Numbered from the stretch's first letter, positions 46,164-56,166 are shown. The stretch is DNA of 64,000 bases from Bacteroidota bacterium (GCA_004322215.1 SCSM01000023.1:124001-188000); one strand, 5' to 3'. A program made the numbers and translations. Notes: generated by a model not told the origin, from the sequence alone.

Positions 46164-46229
46164 AACATTTTCCAATTACTATAAAAATTTGTTCGTAGAG
46201 AAGTTTTTTCTCACATAATATTTGATATA

Positions 46230-47483
46230 TTATTTATTTTCTTTTAATTTCATGTGAAGCAGTCCTAAAGCTCTTCCGACAAATAATTCACGGTTTACGT
46301 TACGGTCGTCTCCAAAAACGTATTTCTTAGCAGTAGTTGTCTTCTCATCGCTGATACCAATCCATACTGTGCCCACAGGTTTTTCATTAGAACCGCCTCC
46401 CGGTCCTGCAATTCCTGTAACGCTAACTCCATAATCAGTGTGAAATTTTAATCTGACATTTTTTGCAAGCGCAACAGCAGTTTCTTCGCTGACTGCACCG
46501 TGTTCATTGATGAATTCTGCAGGTACTTCAAGTATATTCATTTTTGCTTCGTTACTATAAACGATTACTCCGCCGATAAAATAATCGGAGCTGCCGGAAA
46601 TATCCGTGAAAGCTCCACCAAGAAGTCCTCCTGTGCAGGATTCAGCAACAGATACGGTTTTATTTTTTTCTTTCAATAATTTACCGACTGTTTCAGCTAT
46701 AACTTCTTCACCGGTGCTTGATATAAATCTTCCTGCCCTGCTTTTAATAAAATTTTCAATTTTATTAATTTTTTCCAGCGCAGATTTATTGTCTTTGGCT
46801 TCATACCCTATTCTAAGTTTCACCCCTTTAAATGATGGTAAAAATGCAAGAGTACCACCATCAAGAAATTCATTGGGATTTCCAAGTAAATCTGCAAGGT
46901 GTGATTCTGGAATTCCAATTGTATTTAAAGTTTTGTAGAGAACGACATCTGATTTTCTTTTGATTATTTCACCTTTAATTAAAGGAAGAACATGATTAAT
47001 CATAATATCTTTCATTTCAGCGGGGACACCTGGCATCGAAATAATAATCTTGCCATCTTTCTCAAAAAGCATTCCCGGAGCAGCTCCTGCATTATTGATG
47101 AGAATCTTGCATTTCGATGGAAGTTCAGCCAATCCTTTATTTCTTTCTAAGAATTCTGTCCCTCTTTTTTGATATGCTTCTTCGAGTTTCTTATATGTCG
47201 GTTCATGTTTAACTAGTTTATCATTAAAATATTCGGTTAAAACCGGTTTTGTAATATCATCGTGTGTTGGTCCCAATCCACCTGTCAGAAGTAAAATATC
47301 TGAACTTTCCATGAGTATATCCAATGCCTGAAGCATTGATTCCTTTTCGTCAGGTACAACAATATGTTTAATTATTTTTGTACCTATTGAAGTGCATTGA
47401 GATGCAATCCATGAAGCATTAGTACTGATAATTTGCCCAATACAAAGCTCATCACCTATAGTTAAAATTGAAACTTTTATCAT
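46230..47483 (-). CDS. cinA: CinA-type nicotinamide-nucleotide amidase/competence-damage protein
   Basis: A 417-residue full-length CinA. The N-terminal MoaB/MogA-like domain (about 1-170) starts VSILTIGDELCIGQIISTNA and has LLLTGGLGPTHDDIT; the C-terminal deamidase domain (about 260-415) contains VAESCTGGLLGGAFTDISGS and GVSVTGIAGPGGGSNEKPVG. The C-terminal domain hydrolyses NMN to NaMN; the N-terminal domain is a pyrophosphatase in some relatives. It lies between rpsA and the TPR gene on the same strand, beyond the rpsA terminator. Confidence 0.92.
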   Translation of the reverse strand: MIKVSILTIGDELCIGQIISTNASWIASQCTSIGTKIIKHIVVPDEKESMLQALDILMESSDILLLTGGLGPTHDDITKPVLTEYFNDKLVKHEPTYKKLEEAYQKRGTEFLERNKGLAELPSKCKILINNAGAAPGMLFEKDGKIIISMPGVPAEMKDIMINHVLPLIKGEIIKRKSDVVLYKTLNTIGIPESHLADLLGNPNEFLDGGTLAFLPSFKGVKLRIGYEAKDNKSALEKINKIENFIKSRAGRFISSTGEEVIAETVGKLLKEKNKTVSVAESCTGGLLGGAFTDISGSSDYFIGGVIVYSNEAKMNILEVPAEFINEHGAVSEETAVALAKNVRLKFHTDYGVSVTGIAGPGGGSNEKPVGTVWIGISDEKTTTAKKYVFGDDRNVNRELFVGRALGLLHMKLKENK

Positions 47484-47521
47484 ATTAATTAACCCGTTTT
47501 AATAACTTAATTGGCAAAAAT

Positions 47522-47553
47522 AAAAAAAGGCAGGTAAAATCACCTGCCTTTTT
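47522..47553 (-). terminator. intrinsic terminator of rpsA
   Basis: AAGGCAGGT and ACCTGCCTT form a 9-bp stem with a 6-nt loop and an A/T-tract on both sides. It is positioned just after the rpsA stop on the minus strand. Confidence 0.88.
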
Positions 47554-47571
47554 CTGATTTATAAGAAATTG

Positions 47572-49557
47572 CTATTCTGCATTTTCAGTTTGAGTTTCAG
47601 TTGCAACATTTTCTTCTAAAGATGTATCAACAGTAGTTAACGTTTGCTCGGTATCAGCCGGTTCCTGAATCAATTCTTCAGGATATGCCTCCCGCTTAAT
47701 CTCATCAAAATCGGGATAATCGAAAACTGCTGCTTTTGCCTCTTCACTATGATATTCAATCTTGAAATGCGGGTCATTAGCAAATTTCTCCGAGTTAGGC
47801 ACAGGATGCTGAGCAATGTAATCATCAATTATTGTTTTATCCTTGCCTCTTAAAAATTCGACGACTGATAGGACAATCTTCTTAGCTTCTTTGTCAAATT
47901 CAACAACCTTCATAGGAAGTTTGTCCCCTATGTTGAAATATTCACTAATTACTCTAACCGGTGCAAATGCAAGCTGCGAGACAGGAATGAACCCGTCAAC
48001 TCCCTCGGGCAATTCGACAATAACACCTTTCTCGATGATTCTCTCGATTTTTGCCTCGGTTTCAGCTCCTACTTTATATCTCTCCTGGAAGAATTCCCAC
48101 GGGTTTTCTTTGATTTGTTTATGTCCTAATGCAATCCTTCTTTGTTCAGGGTCAATGCTGAGAACTGTAACTTCAATTTCATCTCCCTTCTTAACAAATT
48201 CCCCGGGATGACGGATTTTCTTTGTCCAGGACAAGTCGCTTATATGAACCAAGCCGTCAACGCCCGGTTCGAGTTCGATGAATACACCAAAGTTGGTAAG
48301 ATTACGAACAATACCTTTATGCAACGAACTGACAGGGAATTTTTGCATTAAATCAGACCATGGGTCGGGTTCAAGCTGTTTCATTCCGAGTGCAAGTTTC
48401 TTGTCATTTTTATCTATGTTAAGCACAACTGCTTCTACAATTTGTCCCATAGAAACAATTTGTGACGGATGTTTTACATGCTGTGTCCAGGACATTTCAC
48501 TAATGTGAATTAATCCTTCAATTCCTTTTTCGATTTCTATAAATGCACCGTAATCGGTTAAACTGACTACTTTACCGCTTACCCTGGTATTCGGTTCGTA
48601 TTTTTCTCCTATTGTATCCCATGGGTGAGGTGTTAATTGCTTCATACCCAAAGATATTCTCTTCTTATCATCGTCAAATTCAAGAACGACAATTTTAACT
48701 ATCTGGTCAAGTTTTACAATTTCACTCGGATGAGTAACTCTTCCCCATGATAAATCCGTGATGTGAACTAATCCGTCAACGCCACCCAAGTCAACAAATA
48801 CACCGAAGTCAGATATTGCTTTGACCGTTCCTTCGAGGACAAGACCTTTTTCGAGCCGGGAAACTATTTCGTTCCTTTGTTCACTTAGCTGTTCCTCGAG
48901 AAGAACCTTGTGGCTAACGACGACATTTTCACTTGGATGATTAACCTTAACGACTTTTACATCAATTGTTTTTCCAACCCAGCTATCGAAATCTCTAACC
49001 GGTCGCACATCAATTTGTGAACCCGGTAAAAACGCTTCAATACCAAGAAGGTCAACAACCATTCCACCTTTAATCCGCCTGAGTATCCTGACAGGTACAA
49101 TTTCCTGTTTATCATATAATCTGATAATATCTTCCCAAATTCTCATAAAGTCGGCTCTGCGGCGGGACAAGATAAGTTTGCCATCGGCATCTTCCATCTT
49201 CTCGATATAGACGTCAATCCTGTCGCCTATTTGAAGTGTTTCCGCATTCAATAATTCTGCTCTCGGAATAATACCGAAGGATTTAAAACCGATATCTACA
49301 TGAATTTCATCTTTTGATATGCTTTGGATTTTTCCGCTTACGAGCTCGTCTTCCTTGATTTTTGTTATTGTCTTGTCAAATAAGGATTCGAAAGATTTAT
49401 CATCTAATTCAAGATTATCGAAACTATATTCTATTAATGAACCTACAGGTATATTAGGTGTTATGGGAATATGGGTAAATTGTGTTTCGGTTTCTGTTAG
49501 TTGTTCATCATTAATTATGATTTCCTCTTCGTTAATGATTGTTTCTGTTTCAGACAT
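47572..49557 (-). CDS. rpsA: 30S ribosomal protein bS1
   Basis: A 661-residue S1 with an acidic N-terminus and six S1 RNA-binding domains. The third to fifth are closest to consensus (GTVKAISDFGVFVDLGGVDGLVHITDLSWGR and its repeats). The last is followed by a Glu- and Thr-rich acidic tail (about 625-661). It helps mRNA recruitment to the ribosome. RBS GGAGC stands 7 bp before the ATG. It is the longer, acidic-tailed form usual in Bacteroidota. Confidence 0.94.
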   Translation of the reverse strand: MSETETIINEEEIIINDEQLTETETQFTHIPITPNIPVGSLIEYSFDNLELDDKSFESLFDKTITKIKEDELVSGKIQSISKDEIHVDIGFKSFGIIPRAELLNAETLQIGDRIDVYIEKMEDADGKLILSRRRADFMRIWEDIIRLYDKQEIVPVRILRRIKGGMVVDLLGIEAFLPGSQIDVRPVRDFDSWVGKTIDVKVVKVNHPSENVVVSHKVLLEEQLSEQRNEIVSRLEKGLVLEGTVKAISDFGVFVDLGGVDGLVHITDLSWGRVTHPSEIVKLDQIVKIVVLEFDDDKKRISLGMKQLTPHPWDTIGEKYEPNTRVSGKVVSLTDYGAFIEIEKGIEGLIHISEMSWTQHVKHPSQIVSMGQIVEAVVLNIDKNDKKLALGMKQLEPDPWSDLMQKFPVSSLHKGIVRNLTNFGVFIELEPGVDGLVHISDLSWTKKIRHPGEFVKKGDEIEVTVLSIDPEQRRIALGHKQIKENPWEFFQERYKVGAETEAKIERIIEKGVIVELPEGVDGFIPVSQLAFAPVRVISEYFNIGDKLPMKVVEFDKEAKKIVLSVVEFLRGKDKTIIDDYIAQHPVPNSEKFANDPHFKIEYHSEEAKAAVFDYPDFDEIKREAYPEELIQEPADTEQTLTTVDTSLEENVATETQTENAE

Positions 49558-49815
49558 TAAAGCTCCAAAAAAAATAATAATTTTAAATAATGCCAGCCAC
49601 GGCGTTAATTATATGGCTAAAAAAATAAAAAATATCTGTATAGAACTTTGCAATTTAATGGATTTATTTGATTTTTCAAAATTTATTTTGTACTAACGAT
49701 TGCAGGTTCTATTATCTAGAGTACTAAAAAAATAGAATTTACTATATTGGATACTTCTCTTCTTAGGTGGATTAGTTCATAAGAGTGATAAAAATTATTT
49801 GAATATTTATTATTA

Positions 49816-51123
49816 TTATTGAATGTAGAGCAAACCTGTCTCAACATTTTGAATTGCCTGAAATGAATAAATATACAGACCCTTTGAAATCCCTGTATAA
49901 TTATAATTAATAGTGTAATTTCCTTCTGATTTATCCTCATTTAATGGCTGTGATACTACATTGCCAAGCATATCATATAAGGTAAGATTAATGTGTGAAG
50001 GCTGACTTAAATAATATTTAAATATGACTGAATTATTGATTGGTTCATTAAAAATTTTGAGATTAAAATAAGAGTTTTCTCTTTGTTCATTTACGTCATT
50101 TATTTTTATATATACACTTTCAGTATAAAGTGTTTCCAACACTGCTATTGTATTTGTAATTCTGCATTTATAATTGCCGGTGCTGTCTGCAAAGTATGTA
50201 ATACCATTTGCAGCGGGTATATCAACACTGTCTAACATCCATTGATACACATTAGCAGAACCTTCTGTATTAGTAGTCAACAAATAGCCCTGACCACTTT
50301 TTTCAACTAATATTGGTATAATTGTATCCTGAAATTCATATTCACTATTATTATATTCAGCTATTTGTTCCAGGTATTTGAAAATTAATTTATTTCCTGC
50401 AACTGAAATTTTATTAAGATTCGGATAAACATTTAAGTCCGGAATTGAATCGAAACTACAACCGCCAATTAATAAAGTATCCAATTTTGGTGTATTAAAT
50501 ATAGGTAATGCGCCAGATAATTTTCTATTCACTTGAATATCAAAATAATTTAATTCAGGCAAATTAAGAACTGGTAATTCACCTGATAGTTTATTTTCAG
50601 TGAGATAAAGGGAACGTAATTTAGGTAAATTAAAATCAGGTATATTACCTGATAATTTATTCAATCTAAGATTCAAATATTGCAAATTAGGTAAATTTAG
50701 TATAGGTATTTCACCAGTTAAATTTAATTCAAAGAGTGTCAATTCTTTTAACGATGGAAGGTTGAATGAAGGTATGGAGCCGGATAAATTTCCGATAGCT
50801 AGATATAAAATTTCAAGGTCAGGTAAATTCAATTCAGGTAGTGTACCAGTTAAATTATTTGCATGTAAAAAAATTGTAATTACAACACAAATTGTATCAT
50901 TTCCTTGAACTAATTCGGTCGTAATAATACCGGCCCATTTATCTAATGGAATTGTTGTAAGCCAACCATATCTATCCTCCCAATTATTTCCATTAGTACT
51001 TTGATAAAATTTTACAAGTTCCAATGAATCATTTACCCTTGTATATTTTCTTGCTGTTGAAGAGTAAATCAAAAAGAAAACAGATAAGATAAATAAACAA
51101 TATTTTATTGAATTATTTAACAT
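49816..51123 (-). CDS. secreted leucine-rich-repeat protein with T9SS sorting domain
   Basis: A 435-residue exported protein. Signal peptide (about 1-24), an LRR-N-cap-like stretch with NGNNWEDRYGWLTT, then about eight 21-residue repeats of the plant-type form (LNLPNLQYLNLRLNKLSGNIP), an Ig-like segment (about 285-350: GQGYLLTTNTEGSANVYQWML), and a T9SS sorting domain ending VETGLLYIQ. The repeat type suits protein or glycan recognition outside the cell. It is the third gene of a tight operon, 1 bp from the metalloprotease gene. Confidence 0.82.
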   Translation of the reverse strand: MLNNSIKYCLFILSVFFLIYSSTARKYTRVNDSLELVKFYQSTNGNNWEDRYGWLTTIPLDKWAGIITTELVQGNDTICVVITIFLHANNLTGTLPELNLPDLEILYLAIGNLSGSIPSFNLPSLKELTLFELNLTGEIPILNLPNLQYLNLRLNKLSGNIPDFNLPKLRSLYLTENKLSGELPVLNLPELNYFDIQVNRKLSGALPIFNTPKLDTLLIGGCSFDSIPDLNVYPNLNKISVAGNKLIFKYLEQIAEYNNSEYEFQDTIIPILVEKSGQGYLLTTNTEGSANVYQWMLDSVDIPAANGITYFADSTGNYKCRITNTIAVLETLYTESVYIKINDVNEQRENSYFNLKIFNEPINNSVIFKYYLSQPSHINLTLYDMLGNVVSQPLNEDKSEGNYTINYNYTGISKGLYIYSFQAIQNVETGLLYIQ

Positions 51124-51124
51124 A

Positions 51125-52255
51125 TTAATTTTTTATTAATAATGGTTTTGTTACAATTTTATTATCCATTTCAATTAATAATAAAAAAAGACCGCTTGGC
51201 AAATCAAACGTAGGATAAGAAAAAAAATAATCACCTTTATCTTTAATTTCATTTGATAATAGTCTAATAAATTTACCGGATAAATCGTAAAGAGATATTC
51301 TGACTTTAATTAATTTTTCTAACTTATATTGAATTGTAAAATATGGAAGTTCTGTTGGATTTGGAATAATATTTATTATATTTTCATAATCAATATTTTC
51401 AAATACATCTGTTGGGGGATCAATACGAACAGGAATCCTACCCATACAACCTTGGCAATATAGTCTTCGAAAACGATCTGCATCGCATTGCAAGATTGTT
51501 GGATTATTTGTATAATTACCAACTAACCAATAACCTTCAATCATTAAACCACTCATATCATGGGGAAGACCTAAATAATGTCCCATCTCATGTAATAGAA
51601 TGTATTGAAATAATATTCCTCGTCTTTCAGGTTGAGTTCCAAGATATTTAAATACATAAGCTGGATCTGTTGTCCAAAAATTATAGAATTCACTGCTTTG
51701 AAGATAATATTCATCTGAATTATTTAACCAGATTTCACTCATTCCGTGTGAAGGAATTACCTCAGTCCCACAGTTTGATGCAGCAACAATATCATCCATA
51801 GCATTATAATCAACAGCCGTTGCTGTATATCCATGAGCATAAGGGTGATCTGGAACTTCAGGATTTATAGTCCAATAGAACCTGGCGCCATTATCCGTTG
51901 CCATCCATATTATTTCCTCTCCGCATGCAGGATCGCATTGTGCTGCCCAATAAGCCATACACCAATTTATCAATGCAGAGGTATAATTAACATCAAATGA
52001 TTCGTAATATCTTTCACTTGCAAAATTTAATGTTTCTATTAGGTCGTTATTGTAATAAACTATTTGTGCTTGATGAGTAGTATTATGAGGCCATTTCTCA
52101 TAAGGAGGAAGATTAACATCATAATATTTTATAATTCTATTATTGCAATCATTATTATGAAACAATTTTTTCCTACACATTCCTTGGGAATCAGAATTGT
52201 AATAATTTAAAATAAATATTAAAAAGAAAATTAATATTTTATAAATATTTATCAT
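51125..52255 (-). CDS. secreted zinc metalloprotease (metzincin-like) with T9SS sorting domain
   Basis: About 376 residues from ATG 52255, chosen over an in-frame TTG at 52267 because it makes an ATGA overlap with the upstream gene. A signal peptide precedes a catalytic domain with the metzincin zinc motif HEMGHYLGLPH (HExxHxxGxxH), and several Cys pairs (CDPACGEE, CQGCMG) for disulfides. A T9SS sorting domain closes the protein (IIPNPTELP ... KPLLIKN). It should digest extracellular protein, but the substrate is unknown. The Met-turn region reads MSGLMIEG shortly after the zinc motif. Confidence 0.85.
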   Translation of the reverse strand: MINIYKILIFFLIFILNYYNSDSQGMCRKKLFHNNDCNNRIIKYYDVNLPPYEKWPHNTTHQAQIVYYNNDLIETLNFASERYYESFDVNYTSALINWCMAYWAAQCDPACGEEIIWMATDNGARFYWTINPEVPDHPYAHGYTATAVDYNAMDDIVAASNCGTEVIPSHGMSEIWLNNSDEYYLQSSEFYNFWTTDPAYVFKYLGTQPERRGILFQYILLHEMGHYLGLPHDMSGLMIEGYWLVGNYTNNPTILQCDADRFRRLYCQGCMGRIPVRIDPPTDVFENIDYENIINIIPNPTELPYFTIQYKLEKLIKVRISLYDLSGKFIRLLSNEIKDKGDYFFSYPTFDLPSGLFLLLIEMDNKIVTKPLLIKN

Positions 52256-53217
52256 GGTATCCACCAATGCTTAATTATAGAAATTTTATCATTTAAATTG
52301 TTTCGAAAATCTTCTATACTTGGTTGAGTGCCTAATCCCCAAAAATTTGATGGATCTAATACATTTTCATTTTCAATTTTAAATAGTCCCCCGGATTGTT
52401 CAAATTTATAAACTGGATGTATATAATCAGTTCCTTTTTGCATAGAAATATGTTCTAAAAAAACGAAATATTCTTCGCCTTTTACAACTGTTCTTATTAT
52501 GCCAGGAGGATATTCATAAACTTCGTCTCTTGGTCCGGTCTTTGCTTCGAATGGATAGCCAAATAATAGACATTGATATGAATCAAGAATTGCATTATTA
52601 ATTTTGTTATTATCATAATGACAATTTTCAGGTAAATAAATTCCTTTTATTTTTTCTAAAACAGTTGAAGCTACATTTACCCAATTCATTGTTTCATTGA
52701 AGGTAGTATCAACGCCTACAACTACAGAATCTACTCTGATTCTTAATATATAATGTGAAACAATTAGAAAAGCAAAATCTTTACCGAATTCATTTATTCT
52801 TTTGGATATCTCTTGTTGAGTCTTATAATAAGTATTTGATGGTGAACTTTTAAAAGTTGGTCCTGGGAAAGAATCTCTTAGCGTATTTATATAACTCCTT
52901 AAAAGTGTTGGGTTATAATCACAAACTGAATACAAATAACGAGCAACTACTTTAATTGTATCAATGGAAGTTCCTTCAATAAAATCAAAAATAGGAACTC
53001 CGTATTCATTTCGTGATAATGAATCCATCACTATATATCCTACCATGCAATCCAATGGCATATCCGAATGGTAAGTAGGTATCTGGGTTAAATATTCCAA
53101 TTGAATTGCAGATTGATAAACTTGATCATTTCCTGTACCAGAAAATTGTGCTTTTGTTTCAACTTGAGATAGAAGTGTTAAAAAAATGAAAAAAAATAAA
53201 ATTTTTAGTGCTTTCAT
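52252..53217 (-). CDS. hypothetical exported protein, first gene of the metalloprotease/LRR operon
   Basis: A 321-residue protein with a clear signal peptide (about 1-24, ending TKAQ) and no sorting domain, so it probably stays in the periplasm or at the membrane. No known domain recognised. It has conserved-looking acidic and aromatic segments (YLYSVCDYNPTLLRSYINTL, EVYEYPPGIIRTVVKGEEYF). RBS GAGGAAA precedes the ATG. A 4-bp overlap with the metalloprotease gene argues for a joint role, perhaps as chaperone, inhibitor or substrate of the protease. Confidence 0.65.
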   Translation of the reverse strand: MKALKILFFFIFLTLLSQVETKAQFSGTGNDQVYQSAIQLEYLTQIPTYHSDMPLDCMVGYIVMDSLSRNEYGVPIFDFIEGTSIDTIKVVARYLYSVCDYNPTLLRSYINTLRDSFPGPTFKSSPSNTYYKTQQEISKRINEFGKDFAFLIVSHYILRIRVDSVVVGVDTTFNETMNWVNVASTVLEKIKGIYLPENCHYDNNKINNAILDSYQCLLFGYPFEAKTGPRDEVYEYPPGIIRTVVKGEEYFVFLEHISMQKGTDYIHPVYKFEQSGGLFKIENENVLDPSNFWGLGTQPSIEDFRNNLNDKISIIKHWWIP

Positions 53218-53396
53218 GTGATTTCCTCATGATAATTATATATTAATTTAATTATTTCTTTATTAAAAAGCAAGTAAAATATTATTTTTTAGAAAATATT
53301 TTTTTCTGAATTTTTTGCACATTTTGTTATATACCGATAAAAAATTATTTTAAAAAAGTAAGATAAGATTTTTCCGGAAATAAATAATAAAAATAT

Positions 53397-53415
53397 CCCC
53401 CTTTTTCAAAGGGGG
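53397..53415. repeat. palindrome downstream of the TPP-regulated receptor gene
   Basis: CCCCCTTT at 53397-53404 pairs with AAAGGGGG at 53408-53415 around a 3-nt loop. On the minus strand a T-rich run follows, so it can serve as the receptor gene terminator. The same wording is a common dispersed intergenic palindrome in other bacteria. The gap 53218-53459 has no other structure seen. Confidence 0.55.
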
Positions 53416-53459
53416 ATTAAGGGTATTTCATTGATTCTTCTGTGCATTTAGTATGTGAA

Positions 53460-55871
53460 TTAAATACATAGTTCAATTCCAAAAAATATGCTTCTTTCTG
53501 CAGCAGGGAAGAAATCTTTTCCTTCCGCACCACCGGCATATAGCCGATTCAACAAATTTATTATCTGAGCATTAATTTTAATTCTTTGAAGCGAGAATAC
53601 ATCTTTGAATGTATAGGATAAATCAATATTCAAAGTATAATAATTATCAATTACATTATCAATATAATATTTTTTATCATACATATCCTTTAATAGCTCT
53701 GTCTTTAATCTTCGGTCTGTTTGCAAAAGATTACCGAAATTATCTGAACGAAATTCACCGATTTTTTCGCCAAAGAATCCTCCTACAGATTTTGCAAGTA
53801 TTGAAAAATAGAAATCTTTATAGGTGTATGCTAATCTTATATTGCTGATAAAATCCGGGAAACCTGCAATTGGATTATCAGCCAATGAAATTTTCTCGTT
53901 CAATGAAGTTATATAATCGTATTCTATAATTTTATTTTGGCTGATGCAAAAATTCCCTGACAGGATTAAGTTTCCAAAGGATTTTTCAAAAATTTTATGC
54001 CATGCTTCTAACTCGATACCGAAATGTCTTGACCTTGGAGCATTTCCATCTATTGGATTACCGAATATATCTACCATTCCGCTTTTGACAAGTTCATTTA
54101 AATATTCCATCAAATAAAAATTAAAACTTATGGAATAATTATTTTCTTTACGATTGAATCCAAGCTCAAAATCAAGCATTGATTCCGGCTTAACATAAGG
54201 ATTTGAAAAATTGTAACGTCCGAGAGTATCTCCTTCGAATAGGGGAGTACCACCGAAATATATATCATCCGCTGGATAGAAATTTCTCATTCTTGGTTCA
54301 CGGCTTGTATAAGCGGTCATAAAATAGATATTTGTATTTTCATCATAAATATAATTCAAACCTAATCTCGGATTCAGAAAGATATAATTAATATTAAATA
54401 AAGTATTTCCGTTTCCTACAGTATCACCGTTTATTGATATATATTTTGTATATCTGTTCCCTGCTTTTTCACCGTCAATCGAATAAGACTGACTGACAAT
54501 TTGCATCTCCCCGCTTAAATTAAATTTATCATTTAATTTATAGTTTTCCCTTGCAAAAAATGAATAAATGTCTCTTTTTCCATAGTAGGAATAAATCCTG
54601 TAATCAGAATTAAAGTTTTCAGGCAATTCCTCAGAGAACAGAATATTACTCCAATGTTCCGAACGGTGAATTCTTAATTCAGCACCTAAGGTTAAAATAC
54701 CGGTTCCGTGATTCCACAATAAGCGAGGTATCCAGCCGCCTTGCTTGTTGGCAACAGTTGCTCTAATCAATGAATTCTTCAAACTTCGTCCATTACTGAA
54801 AATAATGCTGTCCTTAGCAAGCCAATCAGTCAAAGTCTTGTCAGCCCAGGTTCCGTCATAATCGTAATACCCTTCACCTGTATAATAAAACAAAGCTGAT
54901 TTGAAAGTGAGCGATTCATTGATATACCAATCATTGAGAATTTCATAATGTGGCTGTGAAAACTCTTCTGATTCCTGTTTTCTTCTTATCTGGTAATAAT
55001 CTACCGTTGCACCACTCGTATCATAACTCCAATAATTCGGATTTGTTCTTCTTAATGAAACATCGGTTACATAACTTTTAGGAAGCCCGTTATAAGCCAA
55101 TCCGTCAGTAATGGGACCTCCGAAAATATTAATTTGGGTGCTTAAATTTTTATCGAACCTTGCACCGCTGAGGAAATAACTGCTAAGATATGCCCAGGAA
55201 CGGTCACGGTAGCCCTCTGAATTAATTTTTGAAAGCCGTCCGTAAAAAGCATAATTCCCGGTGAGCCCCGATGAAACTTCAAGTGAATATTTACTTAATG
55301 TCGGTTGGTATTTAGGTTCACTCCCACTTGTATATTCCTGGTATCCGATACCTGAATATAAAGTGATTCCTCTTTCTTTCGTGAAATTCGATGTTGTGAG
55401 ATTGATGCTGCCTCCAATAGCTGCGGCTCCGTAGTTAATCAAACCGGCACCCCTTTGCACCTGGATATTGTCGAGGTTGGAACCAATATCGGGAAAATCA
55501 ATCCAATAAACCTGATGGTCTTCGGGGTCATTTTGTGGAATTCCGTTTATCATCACTGATAAACGCCTTTGGTCAAATCCCCTCATGGTAAGATTTGTAT
55601 ATCCGATTGAATTACCATTTTGTGAATATGAATAGATGGATGGCAATTCACTAATCACATCGGGAATGTCTCTGACGTTGTAAATGTTTTTCAATTCATC
55701 TTTCGACATTTCCGAAAATGGAATTGGACTAATTCCAGTAATAGCCCTTGTGGTAGTTACTGTAATGCTCGGTGTTCTATACACCTTGTTTGTATCAGTC
55801 TTGTCTTCAGAAAAGAGACAAAAGTATGAGATAATCAAATAGATTATCGAAGTCAATAAAACCTTTCTCAT
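53460..55871 (-). CDS. TonB-dependent receptor, predicted thiamin-compound transporter
   Basis: An 803-residue outer-membrane receptor: signal peptide (about 1-21), a plug domain at about 45-160 (SEMSKDELKNIYNVRDIPDVISELPSI, MTRGFDQRR-type segment MRGFDQRRLSVMINGIPQ, IQVQRGAGLINYGAAAIGGSINL), and a 22-strand-type barrel ending FFGIELCI. A TPP riboswitch lies in its leader, so expression should fall when thiamin pyrophosphate is high. That is the context of the OMR1-type thiamin receptors described in Bacteroidota. No thi genes or inner-membrane transporter are adjacent. Its substrate (thiamin or a precursor) is inferred. Confidence 0.85.
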   Translation of the reverse strand: MRKVLLTSIIYLIISYFCLFSEDKTDTNKVYRTPSITVTTTRAITGISPIPFSEMSKDELKNIYNVRDIPDVISELPSIYSYSQNGNSIGYTNLTMRGFDQRRLSVMINGIPQNDPEDHQVYWIDFPDIGSNLDNIQVQRGAGLINYGAAAIGGSINLTTSNFTKERGITLYSGIGYQEYTSGSEPKYQPTLSKYSLEVSSGLTGNYAFYGRLSKINSEGYRDRSWAYLSSYFLSGARFDKNLSTQINIFGGPITDGLAYNGLPKSYVTDVSLRRTNPNYWSYDTSGATVDYYQIRRKQESEEFSQPHYEILNDWYINESLTFKSALFYYTGEGYYDYDGTWADKTLTDWLAKDSIIFSNGRSLKNSLIRATVANKQGGWIPRLLWNHGTGILTLGAELRIHRSEHWSNILFSEELPENFNSDYRIYSYYGKRDIYSFFARENYKLNDKFNLSGEMQIVSQSYSIDGEKAGNRYTKYISINGDTVGNGNTLFNINYIFLNPRLGLNYIYDENTNIYFMTAYTSREPRMRNFYPADDIYFGGTPLFEGDTLGRYNFSNPYVKPESMLDFELGFNRKENNYSISFNFYLMEYLNELVKSGMVDIFGNPIDGNAPRSRHFGIELEAWHKIFEKSFGNLILSGNFCISQNKIIEYDYITSLNEKISLADNPIAGFPDFISNIRLAYTYKDFYFSILAKSVGGFFGEKIGEFRSDNFGNLLQTDRRLKTELLKDMYDKKYYIDNVIDNYYTLNIDLSYTFKDVFSLQRIKINAQIINLLNRLYAGGAEGKDFFPAAERSIFFGIELCI

Positions 55872-55877
55872 GGCAAA

Positions 55878-55882
55878 TCTCC
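55878..55882 (-). promoter_or_regulatory. ribosome binding site with a possible sequestering partner
   Basis: GGAGA sits 6 bp before the receptor ATG. The leader also holds AATTTCTCC (minus strand of 55925-55933), which could cover this site, and the riboswitch itself contains GGAGAAAATT (minus strand of 56020-56029), which could pair with the same AATTTCTCC. This would allow translation control by mutually exclusive pairing. Inference only. Confidence 0.4.
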
Positions 55883-55961
55883 AAAAATTAATTTATCAGT
55901 AATGCCACGTTGAAAGCTTAATTAGGAGAAATTCTGTTGGTTTTGTGAAAGTTGAGATATC

Positions 55962-56048
55962 GTTATCCCTCCGCCGGTATTATCCGGATCAGGTTCATTG
56001 AGTTTAATCTCAGCCCCGCAATTTTCTCCTGGCGAAGCACCTCCAACG
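55962..56048 (-). ncRNA. TPP (thiamin pyrophosphate) riboswitch, THI element
   Basis: On the minus strand the conserved blocks appear in order: GGAGGTGC near the 5' end, GGGGCTGAGAT in the middle, and TGAACCTGATCCGGATAAT followed by ACCGGCGGAGGGA at the 3' side. These are the signature CUGAGA and GAACCUGAUCnGGnUAAU sequences of the TPP aptamer, about 87 nt long. It ends about 90 nt before the ATG of the TonB-dependent receptor at 53460-55871, the only gene it can regulate. No T-tract hairpin follows it, so translational control is more likely. Confidence 0.93.
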
Positions 56049-56166
56049 ATAAAATAAAAATAAAGATTTTTCCTCATACGAGCAAAATAAATTTTATGGT
56101 TTGATTTTTTATGAAATTATCTTAATTTGCGTATGCAGCATATTTCCCAATTAAATTACGTCGTTT

